The notes under the pieces were generated by a model, which saw only the letters and a list, made by a program, of their open reading frames with translations, was not told where the DNA came from and searched no databases. Source: Christensenellaceae bacterium (GTDB lineage Bacteria; Bacillota; Clostridia; Christensenellales; DTU072). From it: a DNA stretch of 35,563 bases. Within the stretch, counting starts at the first letter, position 1, and every line of letters starts with the position of its first letter. The stretch spans positions 1-35,563 of the forward strand of contig JAITLB010000257.1 in assembly GCA_031278175.1 (NCBI GenBank), written 5' to 3'. A program made the position numbers and the translations under genes. Positions 26,778 through 34,655 of the stretch are shown here, in pieces.

Positions 26778-26786
26778 GAGGTTTTC

Positions 26787-26969
26787 ATGGCCAAAATTAA
26801 AGTAACGCTTGTAAGGAGCACTATAGGTTGCGTTGAAGCACAAAAGGCTAACATTGCTGCCCTAGGACTCAAGAAAATCAATTCGACCAGAATTCATGAA
26901 GACAGCAATGCTCTGCGCGGAAAGATAGCAAAAGTAGCGCACCTTGTCAAAGTTGAAGAAGTCGATTAG
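26787..26969 (+). CDS. rpmD: 50S ribosomal protein L30
   Basis: A 60-residue protein. KIKVTLVRSTIGCVEAQKANIAALGLKKINSTRIHEDSNALRGKIAKVAHLVKVEEVD matches the L30 family end to end, with the expected LGL-KI-S helix segment. Normal length. TAGGAGG precedes it and its own TAG forms the TAGGAG for rplO. Confidence 0.98.
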   Translation: MAKIKVTLVRSTIGCVEAQKANIAALGLKKINSTRIHEDSNALRGKIAKVAHLVKVEEVD

Positions 26970-26979
26970 GAGAGCAAGA

Positions 26980-27447
26980 ATGGAAACGCAAAAAAAAGAT
27001 CAGATGAGCATACAAACGCTTAAGCCTGCAGTTGGTGCTGTTACTCCAGCTAGGCGCTTAGGCAGAGGTATCGGTTCAGGTTTAGGAAAAACAAGCGGTA
27101 AAGGTCACAAGGGTCAATGGGCGCGAAGTGGCGGTGGTGTGAGACCAGGTTTTGAAGGCGGTCAGATGCCTTTGTATAGAAGAATACCAAAACGTGGTTT
27201 CAATAACAAGTTTAAAGCTGTATACGCGATTGTTAACGTTAAGGACTTAGAAATCTTTGACAATGACACAGTCGTAACAGTTGAGATGTTGCATGATGAG
27301 CGCGTAGTAGGCAAAATTGAGCCATACGGTCTTAAAGTTCTAGGTGACGGCGAATTGAGCAAAAGACTCGTCGTTAAAGCAAACAAATTTACGAAGTCCG
27401 CCATAGAAAAAATTGAAAAGGCGGGGGGCAAAGCAGAGGTAATTTAA
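26980..27447 (+). CDS. rplO: 50S ribosomal protein L15
   Basis: A 155-residue 23S-binding protein. RRLGRGIGSGLGKTSGKGHKGQWARSGGGVRPGFEGGQMPLYRRIPKRGF is the glycine- and arginine-rich family core; the C-terminal half ends with KSAIEKIEKAGGKAEVI. The track's start at 26944 lies within rpmD; ATG 26980 with TAGGAG upstream is preferred. A further Met eight codons on (MSIQTLKPAVGA) is an alternative but lacks its own site. The stop overlaps secY (TAATG). Confidence 0.98.
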   Translation: METQKKDQMSIQTLKPAVGAVTPARRLGRGIGSGLGKTSGKGHKGQWARSGGGVRPGFEGGQMPLYRRIPKRGFNNKFKAVYAIVNVKDLEIFDNDTVVTVEMLHDERVVGKIEPYGLKVLGDGELSKRLVVKANKFTKSAIEKIEKAGGKAEVI

Positions 27448-28772
27448 TGCTTCAAACTATCAAGAACGCTTTTCAATCGCCAGAGATAAGAAAGAAGATG
27501 TTTTTTACATTTATTCTTATCATAGTTTATAGAATAGGATGTTATATTCCAATTCCTGGCGTTGACGCAGATGCAAGCGGTCTGCTGGATATGACACAGA
27601 ACAACGACTTCCTGATGATGTTTTCAGCAATCACAGGTAGTGCATTCCAAAACGGCACATTGTTCTCACTGGGAATAGTCCCGTTTATCAATGCGTTCAT
27701 AATCATGCAGTTATTAACGCTTATCATCCCAAAGCTTGAAAAGCTTTCCAAAGAAGGAGATGATGGTAGAAAAAAGATAGCACAGTATACTCGGTATGTC
27801 GCAATTGTATTAGCAATAATTCAGGCGATTGGTGTAATGTTTGCTTGGAATGATTATATCTCTCCCGTATTTGGTACGTCAGAAGCTAGTCGAATATTTA
27901 CAATGATTTTCATTGTAATCATTTTGACAGGCGGTTCATCTCTAGTAATGTGGTTGGGTGAACGTATAACTGAGTTTGGAATCGGAAACGGTACATCTTT
28001 GATAATCTTTATAGGAATAATCGGATCGCTCGGCACCACAATATTTAATGCGATGGCGACGGTTATACCTAACCAGGTTGCTGCAGGTGATACAACAGGT
28101 ATATGGTACTTGCTAGGATTCTTTGTTCTTGTTATAGTGTTGTTCTTCTTTATCGTATTCGTAGATATGGCCGAACGCAAGATATCTGTTCAGTATGCTA
28201 AGCAAATCAAAGGGAACAAAATGTATGGTGGGCAATCAAGCTACATACCGATAAAAGTTAATGCAAGTGGTGTTATGCCAATAATCTTTGCTAGCTCAAT
28301 TATCATGTTCCCACAAATGATCATTCAATTTGCTAATGCTGGAAGTACACCATTTGGACTCGGTTGGGCTGAGTGGGTAGGAACTAATGGTAAGCTATAT
28401 GCGCCGATAACGTTCATATTCATAATATTCTTTGCATACTTCTATGCACAGATACAGTTTAACCCCGATGATGTAGGTAGGATGCTACAGCAAAACGGAG
28501 GCTTCATACCCGGTATTAGACCAGGTAAATCCACCAGTGATCACTTGCGAAAGATAAACAATAGGCTGACGTTGTTTGGTGCATTGTTCTTAGCGGTAAT
28601 CGCACTAGTCCCAACGCTGATATTGCAACAGGTGTCGGGATTCCAACCACTGGGATTGCAAAACGGATTCTCCGCGACAGGATTGCTGATTGTGGTGTCT
28701 GTAGCACTTGAATTCCAGAAACAATTAGAGTCTCAGTTGCTAGTCAAAAACAATAAAGGATTCTTAAAATAA
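27447..28772 (+). CDS. secY: Preprotein translocase subunit SecY
   Basis: A 441-residue membrane protein forming the SecYEG channel. Ten hydrophobic segments fit the family; landmarks are the first helix with GCYIPIPGVDA, LGIVPFINAFIIMQLL (helix 2 region), the cytosolic loop ISVQYAKQIKGNKMYGGQSSYIPIKVNASGVMPIIFASS, and RPGKSTSDHL in the later loop. The start overlaps the rplO stop (TAATG) and GAGG lies about seven bases upstream. Its TAA overlaps the adk start in the same way. secG is also in this window at 7093. Confidence 0.98.
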   Translation: MLQTIKNAFQSPEIRKKMFFTFILIIVYRIGCYIPIPGVDADASGLLDMTQNNDFLMMFSAITGSAFQNGTLFSLGIVPFINAFIIMQLLTLIIPKLEKLSKEGDDGRKKIAQYTRYVAIVLAIIQAIGVMFAWNDYISPVFGTSEASRIFTMIFIVIILTGGSSLVMWLGERITEFGIGNGTSLIIFIGIIGSLGTTIFNAMATVIPNQVAAGDTTGIWYLLGFFVLVIVLFFFIVFVDMAERKISVQYAKQIKGNKMYGGQSSYIPIKVNASGVMPIIFASSIIMFPQMIIQFANAGSTPFGLGWAEWVGTNGKLYAPITFIFIIFFAYFYAQIQFNPDDVGRMLQQNGGFIPGIRPGKSTSDHLRKINNRLTLFGALFLAVIALVPTLILQQVSGFQPLGLQNGFSATGLLIVVSVALEFQKQLESQLLVKNNKGFLK

Positions 28773-29404
28773 TGAAGATTGTATTGCTAGGCGCACCTGG
28801 TGCGGGAAAAGGTTCACAAGCTGAACTTATAACTAAAGAGTATGGGATACCTCATATCTCGACAGGTGACGCATTTCGATCTAATATTAAAGCTGGAACC
28901 GAGATCGGACTATATGCCAAATCCTTTATGGATAAAGGACTTTTAGTGCCAGACGAAGTAACAGTAAAAATAGTGGAAGCTAGACTAAGTCAAGGTGATT
29001 GTGCATCAGGGTTTATGTTAGATGGCTTTCCAAGGTCACTAGTGCAAGCAGAGTTTCTAGATAAGATAACTGCTCTTGACTGTGTCTTGAACATTAGTGT
29101 ACCATTTGATGTTATATTGAAGCGGTTGAGTGGTAGAAGAAGTTGCTCTTGTGGTGCTATATATAATACTGACTCTCATAAATCAGACTCCTGTCTTAAG
29201 TGTGGTAACACGTTATTTATAAGGGATGATGACAAGGAAGAAGCTATTAAAAAGCGCTTAGAAGTATATCAAGCTATTACTGCTCCCCTAGTAGACTATT
29301 ATGCTCAAAAAGGCATATTATCGACTGTCATAGGTGCTGAAACGATACTAGACACTTTTTCTTTAGTCAAAAACACTTTAGATTTAGTGTGGAAGAAAGG
29401 TTAG
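28772..29404 (+). CDS. adk: Adenylate kinase
   Basis: A 210-residue cytosolic enzyme interconverting AMP + ATP and two ADP. The P-loop is GAPGAGKGSQ (residues 7-16), the AMP site is ISTGDAFRSN, and GFPRS is present. The lid carries four cysteines in the Gram-positive zinc manner, but the first pair reads CSC (C-x-C) instead of the usual C-x2-C, while the second is CLKC. Whether zinc is still bound is unclear. The TAATG overlap with secY and a weak GGA upstream suggest translational coupling. Confidence 0.97.
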   Translation: MKIVLLGAPGAGKGSQAELITKEYGIPHISTGDAFRSNIKAGTEIGLYAKSFMDKGLLVPDEVTVKIVEARLSQGDCASGFMLDGFPRSLVQAEFLDKITALDCVLNISVPFDVILKRLSGRRSCSCGAIYNTDSHKSDSCLKCGNTLFIRDDDKEEAIKKRLEVYQAITAPLVDYYAQKGILSTVIGAETILDTFSLVKNTLDLVWKKG

Positions 29405-29410
29405 CACGAA

Positions 29411-30160
29411 ATGATGTACGTAAAAGAGCAAGCTGATCTTGAAAAGATGCGCAAATCGGGCAGGATTTTAAAGGATCTTCTTGACTATATTAGTGAACAA
29501 GTTCGTGAAGGGGTAACCACTAAAGAACTAGACACGAAAGCGTATGATTTCATAACAAAACATGGCGCAACGCCATCATTCAAAAACTACGATGGTTTTC
29601 CAGCGTCACTGTGTATATCCATTGATGATGAGGTCGTACACGGTATTCCTAGTAATAGATGCTTAGAAGAGGGAATGCTCGTAAAGCTAGATGGTGGTGT
29701 ATACTTGGATGGATTTCATACTGATGCGGCGCGTACAGTTATTGTAGGCAAAACCACCGAGCATAAGCGCAAGCTTGCTGAAGTTTGCAAAGAAAGTTTC
29801 TTTGTAGGTATTGCTAAGCTGAAGTCAGGTGCTCGAATTGGTGACTATGCCTCAGCAGTTCAACAATATGTTGAATCGCATAATTTTTCAGTAGTAAGAG
29901 AATTGACTGGACATGGTATAGGTCGCAATCTACATGAGGACCCGATGGTTCCCAACTATGGTATAATGGGAAGGGGGACACGGTTAGCTCGTAATCTTAC
30001 ACTAGCATTAGAGCCAATGATTAATTTAGGCGCGATGTATGTAGATGAACCCGATATCAATGATGGTTGGACAATTAGAACATCCGATGGTCTGCCGTCA
30101 GCACATTTTGAAAACACCGTAATCATAAACGATGATGGTGTAGAAATAATAACGTATTAG
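29411..30160 (+). CDS. map: Methionine aminopeptidase, type I
   Basis: A 249-residue metalloprotease that removes N-terminal methionine. The five metal ligands are recognisable: two aspartates in KLDGGVYLDGFHTDAARTV, His in GHGIGRNLHEDP, Glu in ALEPMI, and Glu in HFENTV. HEDPMVPNYG is the typical following block. No SH3-like N-terminal extension. Two adjacent ATG codons (29411 and 29414) are possible starts, with AAGG about ten bases upstream. Confidence 0.97.
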   Translation: MMYVKEQADLEKMRKSGRILKDLLDYISEQVREGVTTKELDTKAYDFITKHGATPSFKNYDGFPASLCISIDDEVVHGIPSNRCLEEGMLVKLDGGVYLDGFHTDAARTVIVGKTTEHKRKLAEVCKESFFVGIAKLKSGARIGDYASAVQQYVESHNFSVVRELTGHGIGRNLHEDPMVPNYGIMGRGTRLARNLTLALEPMINLGAMYVDEPDINDGWTIRTSDGLPSAHFENTVIINDDGVEIITY

Positions 30161-30170
30161 AGGTTGCGCG

Positions 30171-30446
30171 GTGGCAGAATCTTTAGATGTCGGGTCGATA
30201 GCTTTTTCTAAGTCAGGACGCGATAGTGGCAGGTACTATGTCATCGTTGAGATAGTTAATGCGGATTTCGTAAAGATAGTTGATGGCAAGACACGACGGC
30301 TCGAGAAGCCAAAATTGAAAAAGCTAAAACATCTTAAGCTTGTAAACGATAGCTTACCTAAAATCGCTGAAAAGCTAAAGAATAACAAAAAAATCTTTGA
30401 CGCGGAGATTAGAAGCGCGTTAAGGGACTATAATGGTTCTATATAA
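30171..30446 (+). CDS. KOW-domain RNA-binding protein (L14e-like)
   Basis: A 91-residue basic protein. The N-terminal half is a KOW/SH3-like fold (VGSIAFSKSGRDSGRYYVIVEIVNADFVKIVDGKTRRLEKPKLKKLKHL); the C-terminal part is helical. This gene regularly sits between map and infA in Clostridia and is annotated as a KOW domain-containing RNA-binding protein; its exact ribosomal or other role is not established. GTG start 30171 has AGAGG about seven bases upstream. Confidence 0.88.
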   Translation: MAESLDVGSIAFSKSGRDSGRYYVIVEIVNADFVKIVDGKTRRLEKPKLKKLKHLKLVNDSLPKIAEKLKNNKKIFDAEIRSALRDYNGSI

Positions 30447-30470
30447 TCTAGGTAAAAAGGAGATCTTGTT

Positions 30471-30692
30471 ATGTCAAAAGACGATGTCATCGAATTTGAG
30501 GGTGTCGTAACAGAAGTTCTACCAGGCACAACGTTTCGCGTCAAGTTATCTAATGGTCACGTGATATTTGCGTATTTGTCAGGCAAGATGAGACTTCACT
30601 ATGTTAAGGTATATGAAGGTGATAGTGTTAAAGTCGCCGTCAGTCCCTACGATTTAGAAAAAGGCAGAATCGTTTACAGAAACAAGAACTAA
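30471..30692 (+). CDS. infA: Translation initiation factor IF-1
   Basis: A 73-residue OB-fold protein that occupies the A-site during initiation. [71 protein letters not shown] covers the family completely, with the normal length. AGGAG lies eight bases upstream. It lies between the KOW protein and rpmJ, as in most Firmicutes. Confidence 0.99.
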   Translation: MSKDDVIEFEGVVTEVLPGTTFRVKLSNGHVIFAYLSGKMRLHYVKVYEGDSVKVAVSPYDLEKGRIVYRNKN

Positions 30693-30713
30693 AACTAAGA
30701 AGAGGTAAGAACA

Positions 30714-30830
30714 ATGAAAGTAAGACCATCGGTAAAACCGATTTGCGATAAGTGCAAAATAATAAAAAGACATGGAAAAGTTATGGTCATCTGCAGCAAA
30801 TACCCTAAGCATAAGCAGACACAGGGTTAG
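30714..30830 (+). CDS. rpmJ: 50S ribosomal protein L36, zinc form
   Basis: Too short for the ORF track. A 38-residue protein starting [15 protein letters not shown] with zinc ligands Cys11, Cys14, Cys27 and His33, the C+ form of L36. Its place between infA and rpsM is canonical and its length typical. AGAGG lies about nine bases before the ATG. It ends at TAG 30828-30830, followed by a 189-base gap with a promoter and leader for rpsM. Confidence 0.97.
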   Translation: MKVRPSVKPICDKCKIIKRHGKVMVICSKYPKHKQTQG

Positions 30831-30887
30831 ATGCTATAGCATTGTAGTGCCTTGTACTAGAACATTTATAATTAGGTGTTCAAATAT

Positions 30888-30917
30888 TTGCTTTAAAAGG
30901 CAAATTTAAGATATAAT
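30888..30917 (+). promoter_or_regulatory. Internal promoter for the alpha operon (rpsM onward)
   Basis: TTGCTT, an 18-base spacer and a perfect TATAAT. A short inverted repeat (ATTTGC/GCAAAT, 30886-30905) overlaps the -35, and could act as a weak upstream terminator or operator. Transcription from here gives a leader of about 95 bases. Confidence 0.55.
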
Positions 30918-30953
30918 TAAAAAATTGTGCAATCTTCCGAGAGAGCGGCTGTC

Positions 30954-30991
30954 CGGTATAACGGATTTCTCCGGAGAAAAACATTATACCG
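30954..30991 (+). promoter_or_regulatory. Hairpin leader before rpsM
   Basis: A perfect 8-bp stem (CGGTATAA/TTATACCG) enclosing a second pairing, either CGGA/TCCG or the self-complementary TTCTCCGGAGAA. It lies about 17 bases before the TTGGAGG site of rpsM and is a candidate autogenous control element. Confidence 0.6.
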
Positions 30992-31019
30992 AAACAAAAT
31001 ATTTTGGAGGTTTAACTAA

Positions 31020-31391
31020 ATGGCTCGTATATCAGGTGTAGATTTACCCCGCGAGAAAAGAGTTGAAATAGGTCTAACTTACATATACGGCATCGGGAGA
31101 CCAACATCGAACAAATTACTCGATGCATGCAAGATTAGTCCCGATACCAGAGTGAAAGATTTGACTGAAGATCAAATTGTAAAGATCCGCGATTATATTG
31201 AAGAGAATTTGCGCGTTGAGGGTGATCTTAAGCGCGATGTAATGCTTAATATAAAGCGATTAATGGAAATTGGTTCCTATCGTGGCGTAAGACATCGTAA
31301 GGGCTTGCCTGTGCGTGGACAACGTACAAAGCAAAATGCGCGCACACGTAAAGGCAAAAAGCGCACCGTTGGCCGCACGAAGAAGAAATAG
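31020..31391 (+). CDS. rpsM: 30S ribosomal protein S13
   Basis: A 123-residue protein of the small-subunit head contacting the P-site tRNA and L5. [33 protein letters not shown] and the C-terminal [33 protein letters not shown] are diagnostic. Normal length. TTGGAGG lies about nine bases upstream. First gene of the alpha segment, behind its own promoter and leader hairpin; the TAG stop is fused to GGAG for rpsK. Confidence 0.99.
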   Translation: MARISGVDLPREKRVEIGLTYIYGIGRPTSNKLLDACKISPDTRVKDLTEDQIVKIRDYIEENLRVEGDLKRDVMLNIKRLMEIGSYRGVRHRKGLPVRGQRTKQNARTRKGKKRTVGRTKKK

Positions 31392-31403
31392 GAGAAGCAT
31401 AAG

Positions 31404-31799
31404 ATGGCAGCAGTTAAAAGAACCGCGATCAAGAGAAGAAAAGATCTTAAACATGTAGAGAGAGGTCAAGTTCACATTCACGCATCTTTCAATAACACTA
31501 TCGTCACTGTGACTGATATGACTGGTAACGTTATAAGCTGGTCTTCATCTGGAAAACTTGGGCTTAAAGGCAGTCGTAAATCGACAGCATTTGCAGCTCA
31601 AATAGTTTCAGAAGATGCAGCAAAGAACGCAAAAATACAGGGATTGCGGAGAGTTGAGGTATATGTTAAGGGTCCTGGTCAAGGTAGAGAGTCAGCAATA
31701 CGTGCATTGCAAGTAGCCGAACTTGAAATAACCAAAATTCAGGATGTGTCACCAATACCCCATAATGGATGTAGACCTCCCAAACGCAGACGTCTGTAG
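31404..31799 (+). CDS. rpsK: 30S ribosomal protein S11
   Basis: A 131-residue platform protein near the E-site and the anti-Shine-Dalgarno end of 16S r[49 protein letters not shown] and the end [16 protein letters not shown] ... [16 protein letters not shown] type sequence (here [17 protein letters not shown]) are diagnostic. Normal length. TAGGAG upstream; followed by a 291-base structured spacer rather than directly by rpsD. Confidence 0.99.
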   Translation: MAAVKRTAIKRRKDLKHVERGQVHIHASFNNTIVTVTDMTGNVISWSSSGKLGLKGSRKSTAFAAQIVSEDAAKNAKIQGLRRVEVYVKGPGQGRESAIRALQVAELEITKIQDVSPIPHNGCRPPKRRRL

Positions 31800-32090
31800 T
31801 TTTAGACAACCACAAAGTGTGTTTTATTAAGACAGTGTTTGCGTGGTTAAGAGAAATGAATATAAAGCGTTTAACTAGCAAGTTCACTTAGAATGATTTG
31901 TCTGTGTTAAAGATCACAACTTCAATTTCTCATTAACTTGAAGTTTAAAGATAAATACCAAAATTTTACCTGAGGTACAACGATAAGACTAGTGAAATCT
32001 ATAGCACTAGTGAAGTTGGAAAAACAGGAGTCGCAGCTCAAAGATGCCAATAGAACTTTGAGCCAAAATAAGGAAACAGGATATTAAAAT
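31800..32090 (+). promoter_or_regulatory. Structured leader of rpsD (candidate S4 autoregulatory RNA), 291 bp
   Basis: Non-coding interval with at least three perfect hairpins: AACTTCAA/TTGAAGTT (31918-31945), ACTAGTG/CACTAGT (31988-32011) and GCTCAAAG/CTTTGAGC (32036-32063), plus a longer imperfect pairing AACCAC/GTGGTT just after rpsK. No clear terminator T-run and no clear promoter. In Bacillus the rpsD mRNA has a leader bound by S4; this interval fits such a role by position, but the specific fold is not matched here. Confidence 0.6.
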
Positions 32091-32714
32091 ATGGCAAAAT
32101 ATACCGGACCCGTTTGCAAATTATGCAGAAGAGAGGGAGCGAAATTATTTTTAAAAGGCGATAGATGCTACGGACGCCGTTGCGCAATGGAAGGCAGTGC
32201 AATTCCACCTGGACAGCATGGTGGTGCAAGAAAGAAAGCTACTCCTTATAGTGTGCAGTTGCGAGAAAAGCAAAAAGCAAAGAGAGCTTATGGACTGCTA
32301 GAGAAGCAATTTCATATGTACTATGAGAAAGCCGAGAAAATGCGTGGAATAACAGGTGAGAACATGTTTGTTCTTATTGAACGCCGACTAGACAATGTCG
32401 TATATCGCATGGGCATAGGTTCTTCGCGTGCACAGTCAAGGCAAATTGTCAATCACAGACATATCACAGTAAATGGTAACACAGTTGACATTCCTTCTTA
32501 TTTAGTTAAAACAGGCGATATCATTGCTATAAAGGAAACTAAAAGGGAAAAACCCATATTCGTTGAATTGAAAGGCATGAAGCTGAACAATTTACCTAAA
32601 TGGTTGACATTCGACACCACAACATTGAGTGGACAAATTATTGCTTTACCAACTCGCGCAGATTTGGATTTGACTATCTCAGAGCACATGATAGTTGAGT
32701 TGTACTCAAAATAA
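32091..32714 (+). CDS. rpsD: 30S ribosomal protein S4, zinc form
   Basis: A 207-residue primary 16S-binding protein. The N-terminus has a four-cysteine zinc motif (Cys9, Cys12, Cys26, Cys31), followed by [36 protein letters not shown] and the S4 RNA-binding domain ([31 protein letters not shown]). Normal length. An AGGA element lies about nine bases upstream. In Firmicutes S4 represses its own synthesis, consistent with the structured leader just before it. Confidence 0.99.
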   Translation: MAKYTGPVCKLCRREGAKLFLKGDRCYGRRCAMEGSAIPPGQHGGARKKATPYSVQLREKQKAKRAYGLLEKQFHMYYEKAEKMRGITGENMFVLIERRLDNVVYRMGIGSSRAQSRQIVNHRHITVNGNTVDIPSYLVKTGDIIAIKETKREKPIFVELKGMKLNNLPKWLTFDTTTLSGQIIALPTRADLDLTISEHMIVELYSK

Positions 32715-32739
32715 TTTTTGAGTAAGGAGTATTCATAAT

Positions 32740-33693
32740 ATGTTAGAAATATCTAAACCAAAAATTTCAGTAGAAGAAAATTCAAACAGAGCCGAGGCGA
32801 CATTTGTTGTTGAACCACTTGAACGTGGTTATGGAATAACAATTGGTAATGCGCTTCGTCGTATATTAAGCACAGCTCTTCCAGGTGTTGCGATAGTAGG
32901 TATTAGAATAGAAGGCATTTCTCACGAGTTTTCTACTATTAAAGGTGTTCGCGAAGATGTATGTGAAATAATTCTTAATCTCAAAGATGTAGCAATAAAA
33001 TCTTTCAATACTGATAATTTTGAGCCTCAAGTTATTAAGCTCTTTAAGAATGAACCAGGTGCAATTTATGCGGGTGATATTGACGTATCAGGAGATATTG
33101 GAATAATGAATCCTGAAGCATATATTTGCACGCTAGATGAGGGCGCAAGTCTTAGCATGGAACTTTCAATAGACATGGGAAGAGGTTATTCAAGTGCAAA
33201 AGAAAACAAGAACCCAAAGGCACCAATAGGTTATATACCCATTGATTCATTATTTTCACCAGTAGTAGCGGTTAGTTATGAAGTTGAGAGCACACGTGTA
33301 GAGCAGTCGATAGATTACGATAAGTTGCGCGTAACTGTTAAAACCAATGCAGCCGCAACGGCACGCGAGGTTGTATCTCTTGCTGCTAAAATAATGGAAG
33401 ATCATATGAAATTATTCATTGGTCTAGTTGATCATATGGCCTCTTTAGATACTATGATTACACATGATGAGGTGAGACAATCAAAGACACTTCATATGAG
33501 CATAGAAGAGCTAGAGCTATCTGTAAGACCGCTTAACTGTCTTAAGAGAGCAGGAATATCAACTGTTGATGATTTAGTGAGAAAAAGCGAAGATGAAATG
33601 CTGAAAGTAAGAAATCTCGGTCGCAAATCGCTAGATGAGGTTATAAAGAAGCTTGAGAGCATTGGCTTAGGTTTTAATAATAAAGACGACTAG
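32740..33693 (+). CDS. rpoA: DNA-directed RNA polymerase subunit alpha
   Basis: A 317-residue subunit that dimerises to nucleate polymerase assembly. The N-terminal domain includes VVEPLERGYGITIGNALRRILSTALPGVAI and GVREDVCEIILNLK; the C-terminal domain, which binds UP elements and activators, includes LNCLKRAGISTVDDLVRKSEDEMLKVRNLGRKSLDEVIKKL. Normal length. GGAG lies ten bases upstream. Its TAG is fused to GGAG for rplQ. Confidence 0.99.
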   Translation: MLEISKPKISVEENSNRAEATFVVEPLERGYGITIGNALRRILSTALPGVAIVGIRIEGISHEFSTIKGVREDVCEIILNLKDVAIKSFNTDNFEPQVIKLFKNEPGAIYAGDIDVSGDIGIMNPEAYICTLDEGASLSMELSIDMGRGYSSAKENKNPKAPIGYIPIDSLFSPVVAVSYEVESTRVEQSIDYDKLRVTVKTNAAATAREVVSLAAKIMEDHMKLFIGLVDHMASLDTMITHDEVRQSKTLHMSIEELELSVRPLNCLKRAGISTVDDLVRKSEDEMLKVRNLGRKSLDEVIKKLESIGLGFNNKDD

Positions 33694-33705
33694 GAGAGTA
33701 GAACA

Positions 33706-34218
33706 ATGGCATCTAATAGAAAATTAGGGAAAAGAACTGATCAACGTGTTCAGTTAGTATATAGTCAGGCATCTTCACTTTTATGGCACGGTGAGATAGT
33801 AACAACTCTAGAACGTGCTAAGGAAGTTCGCAAAGTTGCAGAGAAGATGATAACGACAGCAATCAGAACTTATGAAGACACAGTCAATGTGGATAAGCTT
33901 AAGACCAATCTAAAGAATGAAAAAATAAAGGTTGCTTTCGTTAATGATGGTCCACGCAAACTTGCGGCAAGACGCAGACTTTTAGCAATAGTGCAAAACA
34001 TACCAGAAGAGCGCGCAAAGAAAGAGAAAAAGGCGGAGTATAAAGCTAGAACTAAGGATATTAAGTTCCCGCTCATTGAGAAAATATTCCGCGAATATGC
34101 ACCTAAATATGACGCAAGAGCTAAAGAGAAAAATTGTGGTGGTGGTTATACACGCATTATCAAATTAGGTGAGCGTCGCGGTGATGATGCTTCAATGGTT
34201 ATATTGCAACTAGTATAA
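33706..34218 (+). CDS. rplQ: 50S ribosomal protein L17, long form
   Basis: A 170-residue tunnel-exit protein. KLGKRTDQRVQLVYSQASSLLWHGEIVTTLERAKEVRKVAEKMITTA is the family core and GGGYTRIIKLGERRGDDASMVILQLV the normal end. Between them lies an insertion that makes it about 50 residues longer than the 115-120-residue form (KKEKKAEYKARTKDIKFPLIEKIFREYAPKYDARAKEK region). Last gene of the ribosomal cluster, followed by an intrinsic terminator 20 bases after the stop. Confidence 0.98.
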   Translation: MASNRKLGKRTDQRVQLVYSQASSLLWHGEIVTTLERAKEVRKVAEKMITTAIRTYEDTVNVDKLKTNLKNEKIKVAFVNDGPRKLAARRRLLAIVQNIPEERAKKEKKAEYKARTKDIKFPLIEKIFREYAPKYDARAKEKNCGGGYTRIIKLGERRGDDASMVILQLV

Positions 34219-34237
34219 TTAAAATTAAATTATATTT

Positions 34238-34266
34238 AAACAAAAAGGCGAAAGCCTTTTTTGTTT
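34238..34266 (+). terminator. Intrinsic terminator of the ribosomal cluster
   Basis: AAACAAAAAGGC-GAAA-GCCTTTTTTGTTT: a 12-bp stem with a GAAA tetraloop and a T-run in the descending arm, placed just after rplQ. Its A-rich 5' arm allows use on the minus strand as well. Confidence 0.92.
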
Positions 34267-34398
34267 AAGAGAGCAAGAGAATCTTTGTGTTTTATTAAAG
34301 AGTAGTTTAGCAGCAGTGATAGAGTCGATTATTTAATTCTACATTGTCATAAGAATTAAAAAATTAACAACATTTTTGATTAGTATATCTTTATCAGC

Positions 34399-34427
34399 TT
34401 GACAATATAGGCAAATATTGATAGACT
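34399..34427 (+). promoter_or_regulatory. Possible promoter for tRNA-Ser
   Basis: TTGACA, 17 bases, TAGACT, about 94 bases before the mature tRNA. A TATAAT at 34511-34516 is too close to the tRNA 5' end to serve as its -10. Confidence 0.4.
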
Positions 34428-34520
34428 ATATACCGTCCTCATTGATTGTTTTCATGATAAGACAAACAAGCACGGATTCACAGTATATGATATTATGTGT
34501 ATGCGGATTATATAATTTGT

Positions 34521-34609
34521 GGAGGAATAGCGAAGCGGTCATAACGCGGCGGTCTTGAAAACCGTTTAGGGGAAACCCTACGGGGGTTCGAATCCCTCTT
34601 CCTCCGCCA
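34521..34609 (+). tRNA. tRNA-Ser (anticodon TGA)
   Basis: An 89-base class II tRNA with encoded CCA and discriminator G. The acceptor stem is GGAGGAA/TTCCTCC, the anticodon loop CTTGAAA gives TGA, which reads TCA, and a long variable arm (TAGGGGAAACCCTA) is followed by a T arm with GGTTCGAATCC. The minus-strand frame at 34426-34638 in the track is a shadow of this tRNA. Confidence 0.97.
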
Positions 34610-34622
34610 AACCGAGTAAAAC

Positions 34623-34655
34623 ACGAACCCCGAACCATCGAGGTTCGTTTTTTTT
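34623..34655 (+). terminator. Intrinsic terminator of tRNA-Ser
   Basis: ACGAACC/GGTTCGT with an inner CGA/TCG pairing, followed by eight T residues, starting 14 bases after the tRNA. Confidence 0.92.
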
